Of a DNA stretch of 64,000 nt, positions 8,551 to 16,880 are shown in pieces. Both the position numbers and the translations under genes were made by a program. Position 1 is the stretch's first letter; each line of letters begins with the position of its first letter. The DNA is from Woeseiaceae bacterium (lineage in GTDB: Bacteria; Pseudomonadota; Gammaproteobacteria; Steroidobacterales; Woeseiaceae): contig JASJCM010000009.1 in the NCBI GenBank assembly GCA_030065985.1, positions 157,315 to 221,314 on the forward strand, read 5' to 3'. The notes under the pieces were generated by a model, which saw only the letters and a list, made by a program, of their open reading frames with translations, was not told where the DNA came from and made no database searches.

Positions 8551-9837
8551 GTGAAAATAAAACGCTACACGGACAAGGATATGCGGCAGGTACTTCGCCG
8601 GGTGCGCGAGGACCAGGGCCCGGATGCCGTGATTCTCTCCAACCGTCGCGTCGATGACGGTATCGAAGTTATCGCAGCTATTGATTATGACGAGGCGCTC
8701 GTGCGTCACGCAGTCGGCACGACGGAGGAAAACGCGCCGGTCGACAGCGACGCGCTTGCACGCATTGCCGAGGACGACGCCGCAAACGTTGCCTCTCGCA
8801 CCGCCGAAGTTGCCGCAGCGACCGTTCGGCCTCAGCATCCGCCTGCATTCGCGGACTCGCTTGCGGAGCAACGGCATGCCGAGCGTGCCGATGCACTATC
8901 GCTGCAGACGATGCACGACGAACTTGCGTCCATGCGCGGTCTGCTCGAAACGCAGCTCTCAGGCCTGGTCTGGCAGGAAGACGAACGCCGTCACCCGGTT
9001 CGCGCGCAAGTACTGCGTAATCTCGCGCGCATCGGCATCGCACCCGACATCGCCAACATGATTCTTGACCGTATCGGTTCGCTGAATGAATTGAAGAGCG
9101 CCTGGGGCGCGCCGCTGTCGATGCTCGCCCAGACGCTGCCCGTCGTCGACGACAAGCTGCTCGAGACCGGGGGCACGATCGCTTTGATCGGCCCGACCGG
9201 TGTCGGCAAGACAACGACGATTGCCAAGATCGCAGCGCGTTTCGCCATGAACAACTGGGCCGACGACATCGCACTCGTCAGTGCCGACGCCTTTCGCGTT
9301 GGTGCCAAAGAGCACCTCACGGCCTTCGCCAACATCATCGGTGCGCCCGTGTACGCGGCGAGCAGCTTCGATGACCTTTCCCAGACCCTCGACAAGCTGA
9401 GCCACAAGAAACTCGTATTGATTGATACGGAGGGGCGCAGCCAGCGTGACCGTGATCTTGCCGGCCGCCTCGCGGCCTACGGTCGCAACGCGGACCGCGT
9501 GAAGTTCTACCTGACGCTCTCGGCCGCCACCCAGGAAGCGGCGCTCGACGAAACGATTCGCGAGTTCCGCCAGGTACCACTCGAGGGTTGCATCGTCACG
9601 AAGGTCGACGAAGCAGCGCAGCTCGGCTGTGTCATGAGCGCCCTGATTCGCAATGACCTGCCGGCGGCATGGTTCTCGGATGGTCAGCGCATTCCGGACG
9701 ACCTGCATGCAGCCGTGCGCAAGAAACTGTGGCTCGTCAACGAAGCTGTCGAGTGCCTCGAGGCCAGCAAGCCAATCATCGACGACCTCGTTATGGCCCA
9801 GAACTACTCCCCACTGAGCGGTGCACATGCGCAGTGA
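8551..9837 (+). CDS. flhF: Flagellar SRP-type GTPase FlhF
   Basis: 428 residues. N-terminal B domain of about 130 residues begins with the typical MKIKRYTDKDMRQVLRRV. The N and G domains of SRP GTPases follow, with the P-loop GPTGVGKT at residues 214-221, then LIDTEGRSQRD and TKVDEA. FlhF sets polar placement of the flagellum and is a partner of FlhG. The start is GTG at 8551 behind AGGAAAG. The pair flhF-flhG implies a polar or otherwise spatially controlled flagellum. Confidence 0.96.
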   Translation: MKIKRYTDKDMRQVLRRVREDQGPDAVILSNRRVDDGIEVIAAIDYDEALVRHAVGTTEENAPVDSDALARIAEDDAANVASRTAEVAAATVRPQHPPAFADSLAEQRHAERADALSLQTMHDELASMRGLLETQLSGLVWQEDERRHPVRAQVLRNLARIGIAPDIANMILDRIGSLNELKSAWGAPLSMLAQTLPVVDDKLLETGGTIALIGPTGVGKTTTIAKIAARFAMNNWADDIALVSADAFRVGAKEHLTAFANIIGAPVYAASSFDDLSQTLDKLSHKKLVLIDTEGRSQRDRDLAGRLAAYGRNADRVKFYLTLSAATQEAALDETIREFRQVPLEGCIVTKVDEAAQLGCVMSALIRNDLPAAWFSDGQRIPDDLHAAVRKKLWLVNEAVECLEASKPIIDDLVMAQNYSPLSGAHAQ

Positions 9838-9865
9838 TAACCAGGAATCAGGTTTGAGAGAATTC

Positions 9866-10702
9866 ATGGATAAGAAGCCCGTCAAAGTCATCGCCGTGTG
9901 CAGCGGCAAAGGCGGAGTTGGCAAGACCAACGTCGCCGCCAATATCGCGGTTGCGCTCGGCAAGTCCGGCCGCAATACATGCCTGCTCGACGCCGATCTA
10001 AGCCTCGCCAATGTCGACGTCTTGCTGGGTCTGCAGCCGCGTTACAACCTTTCGCACGTCGTCAACGGCGAGGCCGACCTCAAGAACACGCTGCTCGAAG
10101 GGCCCGGTGACATTCGCATCGTCCCCGCGTCATCAGGCAATTTCAGTATGACCGACCTGCCGCCCGCGGCGCAGGCCGGCATCATCCAGGCCTTTGGAGA
10201 CCTCGGTGAACAGCCGGACATTCTCGTTGTCGACACGGCTGCCGGTATCGCTCCGGAAGTTGCACGCTTTGTGCAGGCTGCGCAGCATGCCGTCGTCGTG
10301 ATCTGCGACGAGCCGGCATCGCTGACCGATGCCTACGCGCTGATCAAGGTATTCAGCCAGAACTACGGCATCTCGCGATTCAGCGTGCTGACCAATCAGA
10401 GCCGCAAGCAGCAGGACGGCCGCAAGCTGTTCCGCAAGCTCGTCAGGGTTGCCGATAATTTTCTCGATGTTGTCCTGCGCCATATTGGCGATATCCCGCA
10501 TGACGAGTACCTCGTGAAGGCGGTGCAGGAGCAACGTGCTGTCGTTGACGCTTATCCGAACAGCAAGGCCGGCCAGGCCTTCCAGGAGGTCGCGCGTGCC
10601 ATCGACTCGCTGGCGCCAGCGCGTGGCACGAATGGCGGCATCCAGTTTTTCTTCGAGCGTCTGCTGAATGCCGACCTGGAAATGCGAGGTAAGGTGGCAT
10701 GA
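9866..10702 (+). CDS. flhG: Flagellar number regulator FlhG/FleN (MinD-like ATPase)
   Basis: About 278 residues from ATG 9866, chosen because GAGAG lies 5 nt upstream. ATG 9827 and GTG 9821, overlapping flhF, are possible alternatives and would add 13-15 residues. The deviant Walker A motif CSGKGGVGKTN near the N-terminus and LLDADLSLANVD are typical of MinD/FleN ATPases. FleN limits flagellar number and antagonises FleQ. It overlaps fliA by 4 bp. Confidence 0.93.
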   Translation: MDKKPVKVIAVCSGKGGVGKTNVAANIAVALGKSGRNTCLLDADLSLANVDVLLGLQPRYNLSHVVNGEADLKNTLLEGPGDIRIVPASSGNFSMTDLPPAAQAGIIQAFGDLGEQPDILVVDTAAGIAPEVARFVQAAQHAVVVICDEPASLTDAYALIKVFSQNYGISRFSVLTNQSRKQQDGRKLFRKLVRVADNFLDVVLRHIGDIPHDEYLVKAVQEQRAVVDAYPNSKAGQAFQEVARAIDSLAPARGTNGGIQFFFERLLNADLEMRGKVA

Positions 10703-11418
10703 ATACTTACAGCAACGTCGCAACGAGCAATACGTATTCCAGTGAGGATCTCGTCACCGAGCACCTCGGCCTGGTCAAGCGAATCGCGCACCACCTGGCG
10801 GCACGCCTGCCGGATACGGTCGACATCAATGACCTGATGCAGGCCGGCATGGTTGGTCTCCTGGAGGCATCGAGCAACTTCGATGAGTCTCGCGGCGCGA
10901 GCTTCGAGACCTATGCCGGTATTCGTATCCGCGGTGCCATGCTCGACGACATCCGCAAGTACGACTGGACGCCACGATCGGTTCATCACAAGTACCGCAA
11001 AGTCACCGACGCGATCAATCAGATCGAGAATGAGACTGGCCGTGCCGCGACTTCCGAGGAGATCGCCGCGCGGCTCGATATGTCTCTCGATGAGTACCAC
11101 AAGATCCTGGCCGATAGCGCCAGCAGCCGGCTGTTCAGCTTCGAGGAAACGATCGAAGAGCCGACGATGTACCGCAAGCCGCCGTCGTCAGATGCGCCGC
11201 GTCCCGAGGAAGAACTGTATGAAGAGCAGTTCCGCGATCGCCTTGCAGGATCAATCGACCAGCTGCCGGAACGCGAGAAGCTCGTCTTGTCGCTGTACTA
11301 CGAGCAGGAACTCAATCTGAAGGAAATTGGCGCGGTTCTTGAGGTGTCCGAATCGCGCGTCTGCCAGATTCACGGCCAGGCGGTCATGCGACTGCGCGCC
11401 GCCGCGAAACGCTGGTAG
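10699..11418 (+). CDS. fliA: RNA polymerase sigma factor FliA (sigma-28)
   Basis: 239 residues, the standard FliA length, with region 2 (LVKRIAHHLAARLPDTVDINDLMQ), region 3 and region 4 (LNLKEIGAVLEVSESRVCQIH). It directs late flagellar genes. Good sigma-28 promoter matches are visible in this window before pomA and before the GGDEF gene, both on the opposite strand. It is coupled to flhG by an ATGA overlap. Confidence 0.97.
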   Translation: MNTYSNVATSNTYSSEDLVTEHLGLVKRIAHHLAARLPDTVDINDLMQAGMVGLLEASSNFDESRGASFETYAGIRIRGAMLDDIRKYDWTPRSVHHKYRKVTDAINQIENETGRAATSEEIAARLDMSLDEYHKILADSASSRLFSFEETIEEPTMYRKPPSSDAPRPEEELYEEQFRDRLAGSIDQLPEREKLVLSLYYEQELNLKEIGAVLEVSESRVCQIHGQAVMRLRAAAKRW

Positions 11419-11434
11419 GTACGGGAGAATCGCC

Positions 11435-11614
11435 ATGGCTGACTTTATCTCAGGGATCAATCGCATTGGACCGAGCTATCCGGTCAAGCCGGTGCAGCCG
11501 ACCCAGAAAGACCGAGAGACTGACGATCGTAAAAAAAAGCAGCCTCAGGACGAGCCCGAGCACGAAGATCGCGATGACGACAATCGTAAACCAATTATTG
11601 ACGAGCACGTATGA
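11435..11614 (+). CDS. Small charged hypothetical protein after fliA
   Basis: 59 residues, ATG 11435 preceded by GGGAG. A short N-terminal motif (MADFISGINRIGPSYPV) is followed by a very hydrophilic, mixed-charge tail rich in D, E, K and R that looks disordered. No membrane segment or known domain is recognised. It overlaps the following DUF2802 gene by 4 bp and follows fliA by 16 bp, so it is very likely translated in the flagellar operon. Its role is unknown. Confidence 0.65.
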   Translation: MADFISGINRIGPSYPVKPVQPTQKDRETDDRKKKQPQDEPEHEDRDDDNRKPIIDEHV

Positions 11615-12060
11615 TGATTACCGTTGACCCCCTTTTTATCCTGCTGCTACTGGCGGCCAACGCCATGCTGCTGGGTCTGACCTGCCATGCACTGGTGCGC
11701 TTTGAGCGCCGCTGCAATCGTATTGAGGATTTCTGGGACAGCCCGACCGGTAACGCGCTGTCGGACAGTGACGACACTGAACTTCGCGAACAGATGAAGG
11801 CCACGCAACGCCTCGAGAAACGCGTGGGAGAGTTGCAGCGCACGGTCAAGGTCATCGAATTGAATAAGCACCGTCCGCAACCCGTCGAGCCGACGCAACC
11901 GGCCGTAGAACGTAACCTGCCGATTGAAAATGCAATTCGCATGGCCCGACTGGGTGCCAGTGTCGAAGAGCTAACGCGCAGCTGCGGACTCAACATCGGT
12001 GAAGCCCGCTTAATGCAGAAGCTGCACCGTCAGTCAGCCACCTCAGGAGCCGGAAACTAG
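11611..12060 (+). CDS. DUF2802 family membrane-anchored protein
   Basis: 149 residues: an N-terminal transmembrane helix (about residues 7-28), a coiled-coil-like middle (ELREQMKATQRLEKRVGELQ) and a C-terminal helix-turn-helix-like segment (AIRMARLGASVEELTRSCGL) typical of DUF2802. In Pseudomonas, DUF2802 proteins sit at the end of the flagellar/chemotaxis gene run near cheW. Here it stands where that run would continue, without che genes. Function is unknown. Confidence 0.75.
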   Translation: MMITVDPLFILLLLAANAMLLGLTCHALVRFERRCNRIEDFWDSPTGNALSDSDDTELREQMKATQRLEKRVGELQRTVKVIELNKHRPQPVEPTQPAVERNLPIENAIRMARLGASVEELTRSCGLNIGEARLMQKLHRQSATSGAGN

Positions 12061-12066
12061 CAGCTC

Positions 12067-12909
12067 ATGGATAAGAGTGATCACTTCAGATTCGTCAGCC
12101 TGCTGGCACTCGAACTGGACAACGGCGATATATCATTGCCGTCCCTGCCAGATGTCGTCATCAAGATCCGCAATATGCTCGAACGCGAGGACTGCGATTT
12201 CGACAAGATAAGCCAGGCGGTCAGCGTTGATCCTGTCCTGGTATCAAAGCTCTTCGTATACGCCAATTCGGCATACTACAACCGCGCCAACGTCAAGATC
12301 GAAACACTTGAAGGGGTCATTGGCCGCCTCGGCTTCGAGGTGGTGCGCAATACAGCGATGTCCCTCGCGATGAAGCAGCTGTACAACTCCGACAAGCATG
12401 ACAAGACGGCAAACCAGCAGCGCAAGATCTGGGCGCGCGGTATGAAGTTGTCGAGCATGGCATACGCAATCGCGCAGAAGCAGCCGGCACTAAACCAGGA
12501 AACAGCCTTCCTGTGCGGACTGATGCACGAGGTCGGCAAACTGTACATTCTGACGAAAGCCGAGGACTTTCCCGAACTGCTGGGCGACGCGAATTCCCTG
12601 CAGGTTGTCTACGACGAGTGGAACCCGCAGATTTCGAAGAGCATCATCGAGTCGTGGGGTTTCTCGGAGGACGTTATTCACACGGCCGACCCGGGTTCCT
12701 ACGTGCAGGATGATGCGGAGGCTCCGGCCGACCTTGTCGATGTGATTGTCGTCGCCAGCCTGTTGCTTGACGGCATCGAGGCCAATCTCGAGCAGGTATT
12801 CGAAGAAGACGACTCCTGCCAGCGTCTCGGCATTGGCAAGAATGCGGCACCGGCACTGATGTCGGCCTATCGGGAAAAGCTCCAGAGTATGCAACAGTCG
12901 CTGAGCTGA
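12067..12909 (+). CDS. HDOD domain protein (first copy)
   Basis: 280 residues, mostly one HDOD domain: LPSLPDVVIKIRNML, DPVLVSKLFVYANSAYYNR, LGFEVVRNTAMSLAMKQL and FLCGLMHEVGKLYILTKA. The HD-like metal pair reads H-E instead of H-D, as in non-catalytic HDOD proteins, so a signalling or scaffolding role is more likely than hydrolysis. It is closely similar to the protein at 30067-30906. It ends the flagellar run, 4 bp before the convergent PilZ gene. Confidence 0.88.
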   Translation: MDKSDHFRFVSLLALELDNGDISLPSLPDVVIKIRNMLEREDCDFDKISQAVSVDPVLVSKLFVYANSAYYNRANVKIETLEGVIGRLGFEVVRNTAMSLAMKQLYNSDKHDKTANQQRKIWARGMKLSSMAYAIAQKQPALNQETAFLCGLMHEVGKLYILTKAEDFPELLGDANSLQVVYDEWNPQISKSIIESWGFSEDVIHTADPGSYVQDDAEAPADLVDVIVVASLLLDGIEANLEQVFEEDDSCQRLGIGKNAAPALMSAYREKLQSMQQSLS

Positions 12910-12912
12910 CCG

Positions 12913-13530
12913 TTACCCTTCGTTCGCTTTGTCGATCTCAAGACGTCGCATGCGCAGCGTCTCCGATTCTCGGTTGAACATGTGCTGGATCAGTATTTCT
13001 CGCTGAGCCGGTGGCACGTTATCGAACTCAACCGCAATACCGTAGGGCAGGTTGTTACCGTGCGTGTCGGGTGGATCAGTCAGGCGCACAACGCGCGCGA
13101 AGCACTCGACGTAGCGATTGTCCGAAGACAGCAGGAAGCGCAGGTGCAGCTTGTCACCGACGGCCAGCTGTCGCTCGCTCGAGAAGACCATGCCGTCCGC
13201 GCCAACATCACAGCACTGCGCCGGCGTCCTCGCGAGGCTGGCCTTGTTCTCGCGGAGCGCCGGAAGCTGTTCGATCGCAATATTGATCTTGTCGTTCATT
13301 AGCGTAATACACCGCCCCAGCGCGCTCTGTTCGCCGTTCATCAGGAACATCGCTTCGCTGAGGCGCGACTCGACTTCGACCAGGGCTGCCTGCGCACTGT
13401 CGTTGTCGCCAAGCCGCAGCTTGCGTCGTTCCAGTCCTTCCGCAAATTCCTTGTCGGTCAGCACGTCATACTTGATGTAGACATCTTCGCTGACGCGGAA
13501 CGATCGCCGGTTTTCATTTCCGTCTGTCAT
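12913..13530 (-). CDS. PilZ domain protein (c-di-GMP receptor)
   Basis: 205 residues. The N-terminal RRSFRV (residues 8-13) supplies the RxxxR-like arginine motif, and DVGADGMVF (about residues 111-119) supplies the D/N-x-S-x-x-G-like motif of PilZ. The segment between is helical and rich in charged residues. The start overlaps the pomB stop by 4 bp, so it is coupled to the stator genes. This suggests a c-di-GMP brake or modulator of the motor, by analogy with YcgR-type proteins; that is inference. Confidence 0.82.
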   Translation of the reverse strand: MTDGNENRRSFRVSEDVYIKYDVLTDKEFAEGLERRKLRLGDNDSAQAALVEVESRLSEAMFLMNGEQSALGRCITLMNDKINIAIEQLPALRENKASLARTPAQCCDVGADGMVFSSERQLAVGDKLHLRFLLSSDNRYVECFARVVRLTDPPDTHGNNLPYGIAVEFDNVPPAQREILIQHMFNRESETLRMRRLEIDKANEG

Positions 13531-14393
13531 TGTTCGAGATCCTCGCTGGCTTCTGCGTCGCCGCGGGCGGCTGTAAGACTCATCGAGCGAATCTTGTCAA
13601 TTTCCTTGCCACGCACGATGCTGATGTCGACGCGGCGGTTCTTGGCGCGATTCTCCGCGCTGTCATTGGGGGCCCTTGGACGGGTGTCGGCGTGCCCGGT
13701 CACCATCACGTTGGCGGGGTCCAGGTCTGCCCTGCGCAATAACTCGTGAGCTACCGAGACCGCGCGTGAGGTCGACAGATCCCAGTTGGATCGATAGCGA
13801 TCAGTAGCAATAGGTACGTCGTCGGTATGTCCCGAGACCGTGATGTCGCCGCTGTCCTTGTCGATCAGGCCGGCAATCTTGTCGAGCACCGGCACGAAGT
13901 CGGGTCGCAGGTCCGCAACACCGGAGTCAAATGAGGCCTTCTCCATGATATGCACGATGACCTTCATGCCCTCGGTCTGGATCGAGACGTAGCCGTTCTC
14001 AACTTCCTCCTTGAGGGCCAGGCGCAGGCGACGCGCGTGTTCACGCGTTTCCTCGATTTCCTTGATTTCGCGATCCAGCGCATCGAGCGTGTTGCGGTTC
14101 GAGTCAATCGTGAACTGGCGCACAACGTTTATTGGCGTCGGTTCCGGTTTGCCGGGACTGAACTCCTGGGCCACGACGCTTGTGCCCTTCGGGATAGTGC
14201 GCACCTCGACTTCGGCTTGTACGCCAAACGCGTCTTTCATCGAACCAGACAGCTGCTTGAATTTCGCAACGTCCATTTCGGAGAAGGCGAGCAGCAGAAC
14301 GAAGAAGCACATCAGCAACGTCATGAGGTCGGCAAATGTCATGACCCAGGCCGGGACGCCTTTACTTTCCTTTTTTTCGACGGCTTCTGACAT
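13527..14393 (-). CDS. pomB: Stator protein PomB/MotB
   Basis: 288 residues. One transmembrane helix near the N-terminus carries the ion-binding aspartate at D22 in VMTFADLMTLLMCFFVLLLA. The PEM-like segment contains FSEMDVAKFKQLSGSMK, very like Vibrio PomB. The OmpA-like peptidoglycan-binding domain occupies the C-terminal half (SGHTDDVPI, LSTSRAVSV, NRRVDISI). PomB-like sequence suggests sodium coupling, which is inference. It is in operon with pomA, 15 bp upstream. Confidence 0.93.
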   Translation of the reverse strand: MSEAVEKKESKGVPAWVMTFADLMTLLMCFFVLLLAFSEMDVAKFKQLSGSMKDAFGVQAEVEVRTIPKGTSVVAQEFSPGKPEPTPINVVRQFTIDSNRNTLDALDREIKEIEETREHARRLRLALKEEVENGYVSIQTEGMKVIVHIMEKASFDSGVADLRPDFVPVLDKIAGLIDKDSGDITVSGHTDDVPIATDRYRSNWDLSTSRAVSVAHELLRRADLDPANVMVTGHADTRPRAPNDSAENRAKNRRVDISIVRGKEIDKIRSMSLTAARGDAEASEDLEQ

Positions 14394-14408
14394 CGGGTGT
14401 ACGACCGG

Positions 14409-15173
14409 CTAACCCAGGTCGTCCTCTTCACTACGTTGCGAACGCGGCAGGTAGGCCTCGAGCATGCTCGAGATTATGCGCGGGTTCTGGCCGCTCTGGA
14501 TCGCGAGCAGGGCATCGATGATCAGGTTCTTGCTCGTGTGTTCCTCGGCGCTGCGCACGGCGAGCTTGTCAGCAATCGGCAGCGCAAACATGTTCGCGAG
14601 AATGGCGCCGTAAAGCGTTGTGAGCAGAGCGACGGCCATGGCCGGACCAATCTGCTTCGGGTCGTCCATGTTCGACAACATCTGTACGAGACCGATGAGC
14701 GTACCGATCATGCCCATGGCCGGGCCGACGTCGCCAATCGCCTTGAAGATGTCCTGGCCGTCGTTGTGGCGCTGCAGCGTCTGGTTGAGGTCCTTCTGCA
14801 GCATTGCCTTGACGGTATCTGCCGGATGGCCGTCGATGAGGAGGCCGAGGCCTGTCTTCATGAAATCGTCGCTGATTTCCTTGTCTTCGAGCGCGAGCAG
14901 ACCACCCTGGCGCGCGGCCTTGGCGAGTTCGACGGATTCCGAGATCAGATCCTCGGGATTGGACGGCTTGTAGAGAAAGGCTTTCACCGCGATACCCGCG
15001 GCGCCCAGGAACTTGCCCAGGCTGAATTTCATCATCGTCACGAGTACGGTGCCGCCGAGCACGACGAGCAGCGAGGGAGTGTTGACGAACGTGCCCGCTG
15101 AGCCACCGAGCATGATCGACGTCATTACGATACCGAATGCGCCGATGAGGCCGATGAGAGTCGCCAGATCCAA
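14409..15173 (-). CDS. pomA: Stator protein PomA/MotA
   Basis: 254 residues with four transmembrane segments. It begins MDLATLIGLIGAFGIVMTSI, as in Vibrio PomA, and carries the MotA signature in GPAMGMIGTLIGLVQMLSNM. It pairs with PomB to form the A5B2 stator that drives rotation. The start is TTG at 15173 preceded by GGAGG. A sigma-28 promoter match lies 47 bp further upstream. Confidence 0.93.
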   Translation of the reverse strand: MDLATLIGLIGAFGIVMTSIMLGGSAGTFVNTPSLLVVLGGTVLVTMMKFSLGKFLGAAGIAVKAFLYKPSNPEDLISESVELAKAARQGGLLALEDKEISDDFMKTGLGLLIDGHPADTVKAMLQKDLNQTLQRHNDGQDIFKAIGDVGPAMGMIGTLIGLVQMLSNMDDPKQIGPAMAVALLTTLYGAILANMFALPIADKLAVRSAEEHTSKNLIIDALLAIQSGQNPRIISSMLEAYLPRSQRSEEDDLG

Positions 15174-15219
15174 AGTGTGTCCCTCCGTACAATGGGATTA
15201 GACGGTTGCGTCTATCTGG

Positions 15220-15246
15220 ATATCGGCCGAAACGGTCTGCGCTTTA
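15220..15246 (-). promoter_or_regulatory. Sigma-28 (FliA) promoter of pomAB
   Basis: On the minus strand TAAAGCGC, 11 nt, then GCCGATAT matches the FliA consensus TAAAGTTT-N11-GCCGATAA with exact spacing. The -35 part overlaps the last bases of the upstream GGDEF gene. FliA itself is encoded at 10699-11418. Confidence 0.82.
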
Positions 15247-16371
15247 GGTCTCTAGGTCACGAATTTCAAGGAATTCGGCGCGATTTCGCCCTGCGGACTT
15301 GGCCTTGTAGAGCGCTTCATCGGAGCGCGCCAGCAGAGTCTCTACCGTGTCGTCGTCGGCGACCTCGGTATAACCCACTGAGCATGTAATCAGGGTTTCG
15401 TCGGGTCCCGAGTTCAGGCGAATCGCCTCTACTCGACGCAGGAAGCTCTCAATCAGCTTGCCGGCATGCTGGGCCCGTGTGTCGGGCAGGATGACCGCGA
15501 ATTCGTCGCCGCCATAACGCGCCACGAAGTCGCTTTTGCGAATAAACGACCGGGCCAGGCAGTCACCCAGCTTGCGCAGTGCTTCGTCACCGGCCGCGTG
15601 GCCGAATTTGTCGTTGACGGGCTTGAAATGATCGATGTCGATTAGCAACAGCGTAATCGGTTGCTGCAACACATGATGCATATTCACATTGCGCTGAATG
15701 GCCTTGTCGAAGGCGCCGCGATTGAAGGCATCGGTCAGTGAGTCGCGCTGCATTTCCTCGCGTGCGTCCACGAGATCCTGGCGCAAACTGGCCATACGAT
15801 CGTTGAGCTCGGCGAGGCGCTCTTCATATTCGCGCTTCTGCTCGGCAAACGTCTCCTCGACCTTTTGAACGGTATCAGCGACCGAATCGCGAATTCTGGC
15901 GAGATCACCTGCCTCTACGGCTTCCTGAACGAATTCCAGCCGCTGGCAAATTGTGTCTTCGGTCTGCTTGTCGCGCTGGACAACGTTGCGCAGGCCGGAC
16001 ACGAGGTCTTCGACGATTTCGCGATAGTCGTGCAGCCGTTCCGAGACAAAGCGCGTCTCGGCCTTGCGCCGGTCAGAGAAGAATCGCCGTACGCGGTTCC
16101 ACGCACGTCGGCCGGCCGGATCAAGTGGCACTTCCCACTCGGGTACGGCCGAGCCGTTTTCGACGTGACGCGCAAACGCGGCGCACAGCGCCTCGAAGTC
16201 GATGGTGTCGACTTCGTCGTCAATGGCGAATGACTGGGCACCCATGACACGCAGCATGCCGCTGACCGTGTCGAGTGCGCCATCCAGGTTGGCTTCGGCT
16301 GCAGTTGGCTGCGCCGATTCGTCGCGCGAATCTTTCGACAATGCGCCGACCAGTCGGGAAATCGTACTCAT
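15244..16371 (-). CDS. GGDEF diguanylate cyclase
   Basis: 375 residues. An N-terminal helical region of unknown fold (1-110) is followed by coiled coil (about 110-215) and a GGDEF domain (about 220-370). The active site is GGDEF at residues 287-291. The product-inhibition I-site RKSD lies five residues before it, so it should be active and feedback-inhibited. There are no membrane helices, so it is cytoplasmic. It lies upstream of pomAB on the same strand with its own sigma-28 promoter, suggesting late-flagellar expression. Confidence 0.93.
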   Translation of the reverse strand: MSTISRLVGALSKDSRDESAQPTAAEANLDGALDTVSGMLRVMGAQSFAIDDEVDTIDFEALCAAFARHVENGSAVPEWEVPLDPAGRRAWNRVRRFFSDRRKAETRFVSERLHDYREIVEDLVSGLRNVVQRDKQTEDTICQRLEFVQEAVEAGDLARIRDSVADTVQKVEETFAEQKREYEERLAELNDRMASLRQDLVDAREEMQRDSLTDAFNRGAFDKAIQRNVNMHHVLQQPITLLLIDIDHFKPVNDKFGHAAGDEALRKLGDCLARSFIRKSDFVARYGGDEFAVILPDTRAQHAGKLIESFLRRVEAIRLNSGPDETLITCSVGYTEVADDDTVETLLARSDEALYKAKSAGRNRAEFLEIRDLET

Positions 16372-16379
16372 ACCTGGTT

Positions 16380-16406
16380 AGATCGGCAGGGACGGGCAGA
16401 TATTTA
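16380..16406 (-). promoter_or_regulatory. Sigma-28 promoter of the GGDEF gene
   Basis: On the minus strand TAAATATC, 11 nt, then GCCGATCT fits the FliA consensus, with six of eight -10 bases and the TAAA core. The -10 ends only 8 bp before the ATG at 16371, so transcription would start within a few bases of the start codon. Confidence 0.7.
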
Positions 16407-16610
16407 GAATCAACTAGATATGGTCAAAAATAACCAATTAAGTAAAATAGGGGTTTTCCTGATACCCGATATGGGTCCGACCGACTAATATCGTTGCTGT
16501 CAGCTTTTTGACGCGTTATATGATTCTTTTTCGACCATATATAGTATTTTTCGGTCGAGGGGGATGTAAGAAACAGGGTGTTAGGCGAGAGATTTGAGGC
16601 AGATTCTCAA

Positions 16611-16880
16611 ATGAACAACGCACAAGGCACGATCATGGTCGTCAACGCAGCGGCGGCGACCGCGGACAATCTAAAGGAACTCATCGAGTTCATGGACGCG
16701 CCTGAGGTCCGGGTGGCGACGCCGGCGAAATGGCGTGAAGTCGCCGAGGAAACACGCGTCGAAGCCGTCTTCCTTGGCCCTGACCTTGCGGATGACGATG
16801 TGCGCCAGCTCCTCACGGGCATCGGTGACCTCGATCCGAGTATCCCCATCGTCATGCTCGACCCCGAGGCGCAGTCGTGA
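16611..16880 (+). CDS. fleQ: FleQ N-terminal receiver-like domain, separate ORF
   Basis: 89 residues from ATG 16611. The sequence IMVVNAAAATADNLKELIEF to PSIPIVMLDPE fits the first two thirds of the FleQ-type N-terminal domain (a degenerate receiver). It stops with TGA at 16878-16880, exactly where the next frame opens with GTG at 16877. The missing last third of the domain is encoded in the next ORF. The two ORFs therefore look like one fleQ gene divided by a one-base shift, or two coupled genes. Confidence 0.7.
   Translation: MNNAQGTIMVVNAAAATADNLKELIEFMDAPEVRVATPAKWREVAEETRVEAVFLGPDLADDDVRQLLTGIGDLDPSIPIVMLDPEAQS

Noticed and set aside
8959..10011. A 350-codon minus-strand frame across the flhF/flhG junction
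   Set aside because: Shadow of two conserved flagellar genes; no ribosome-binding site or domain.
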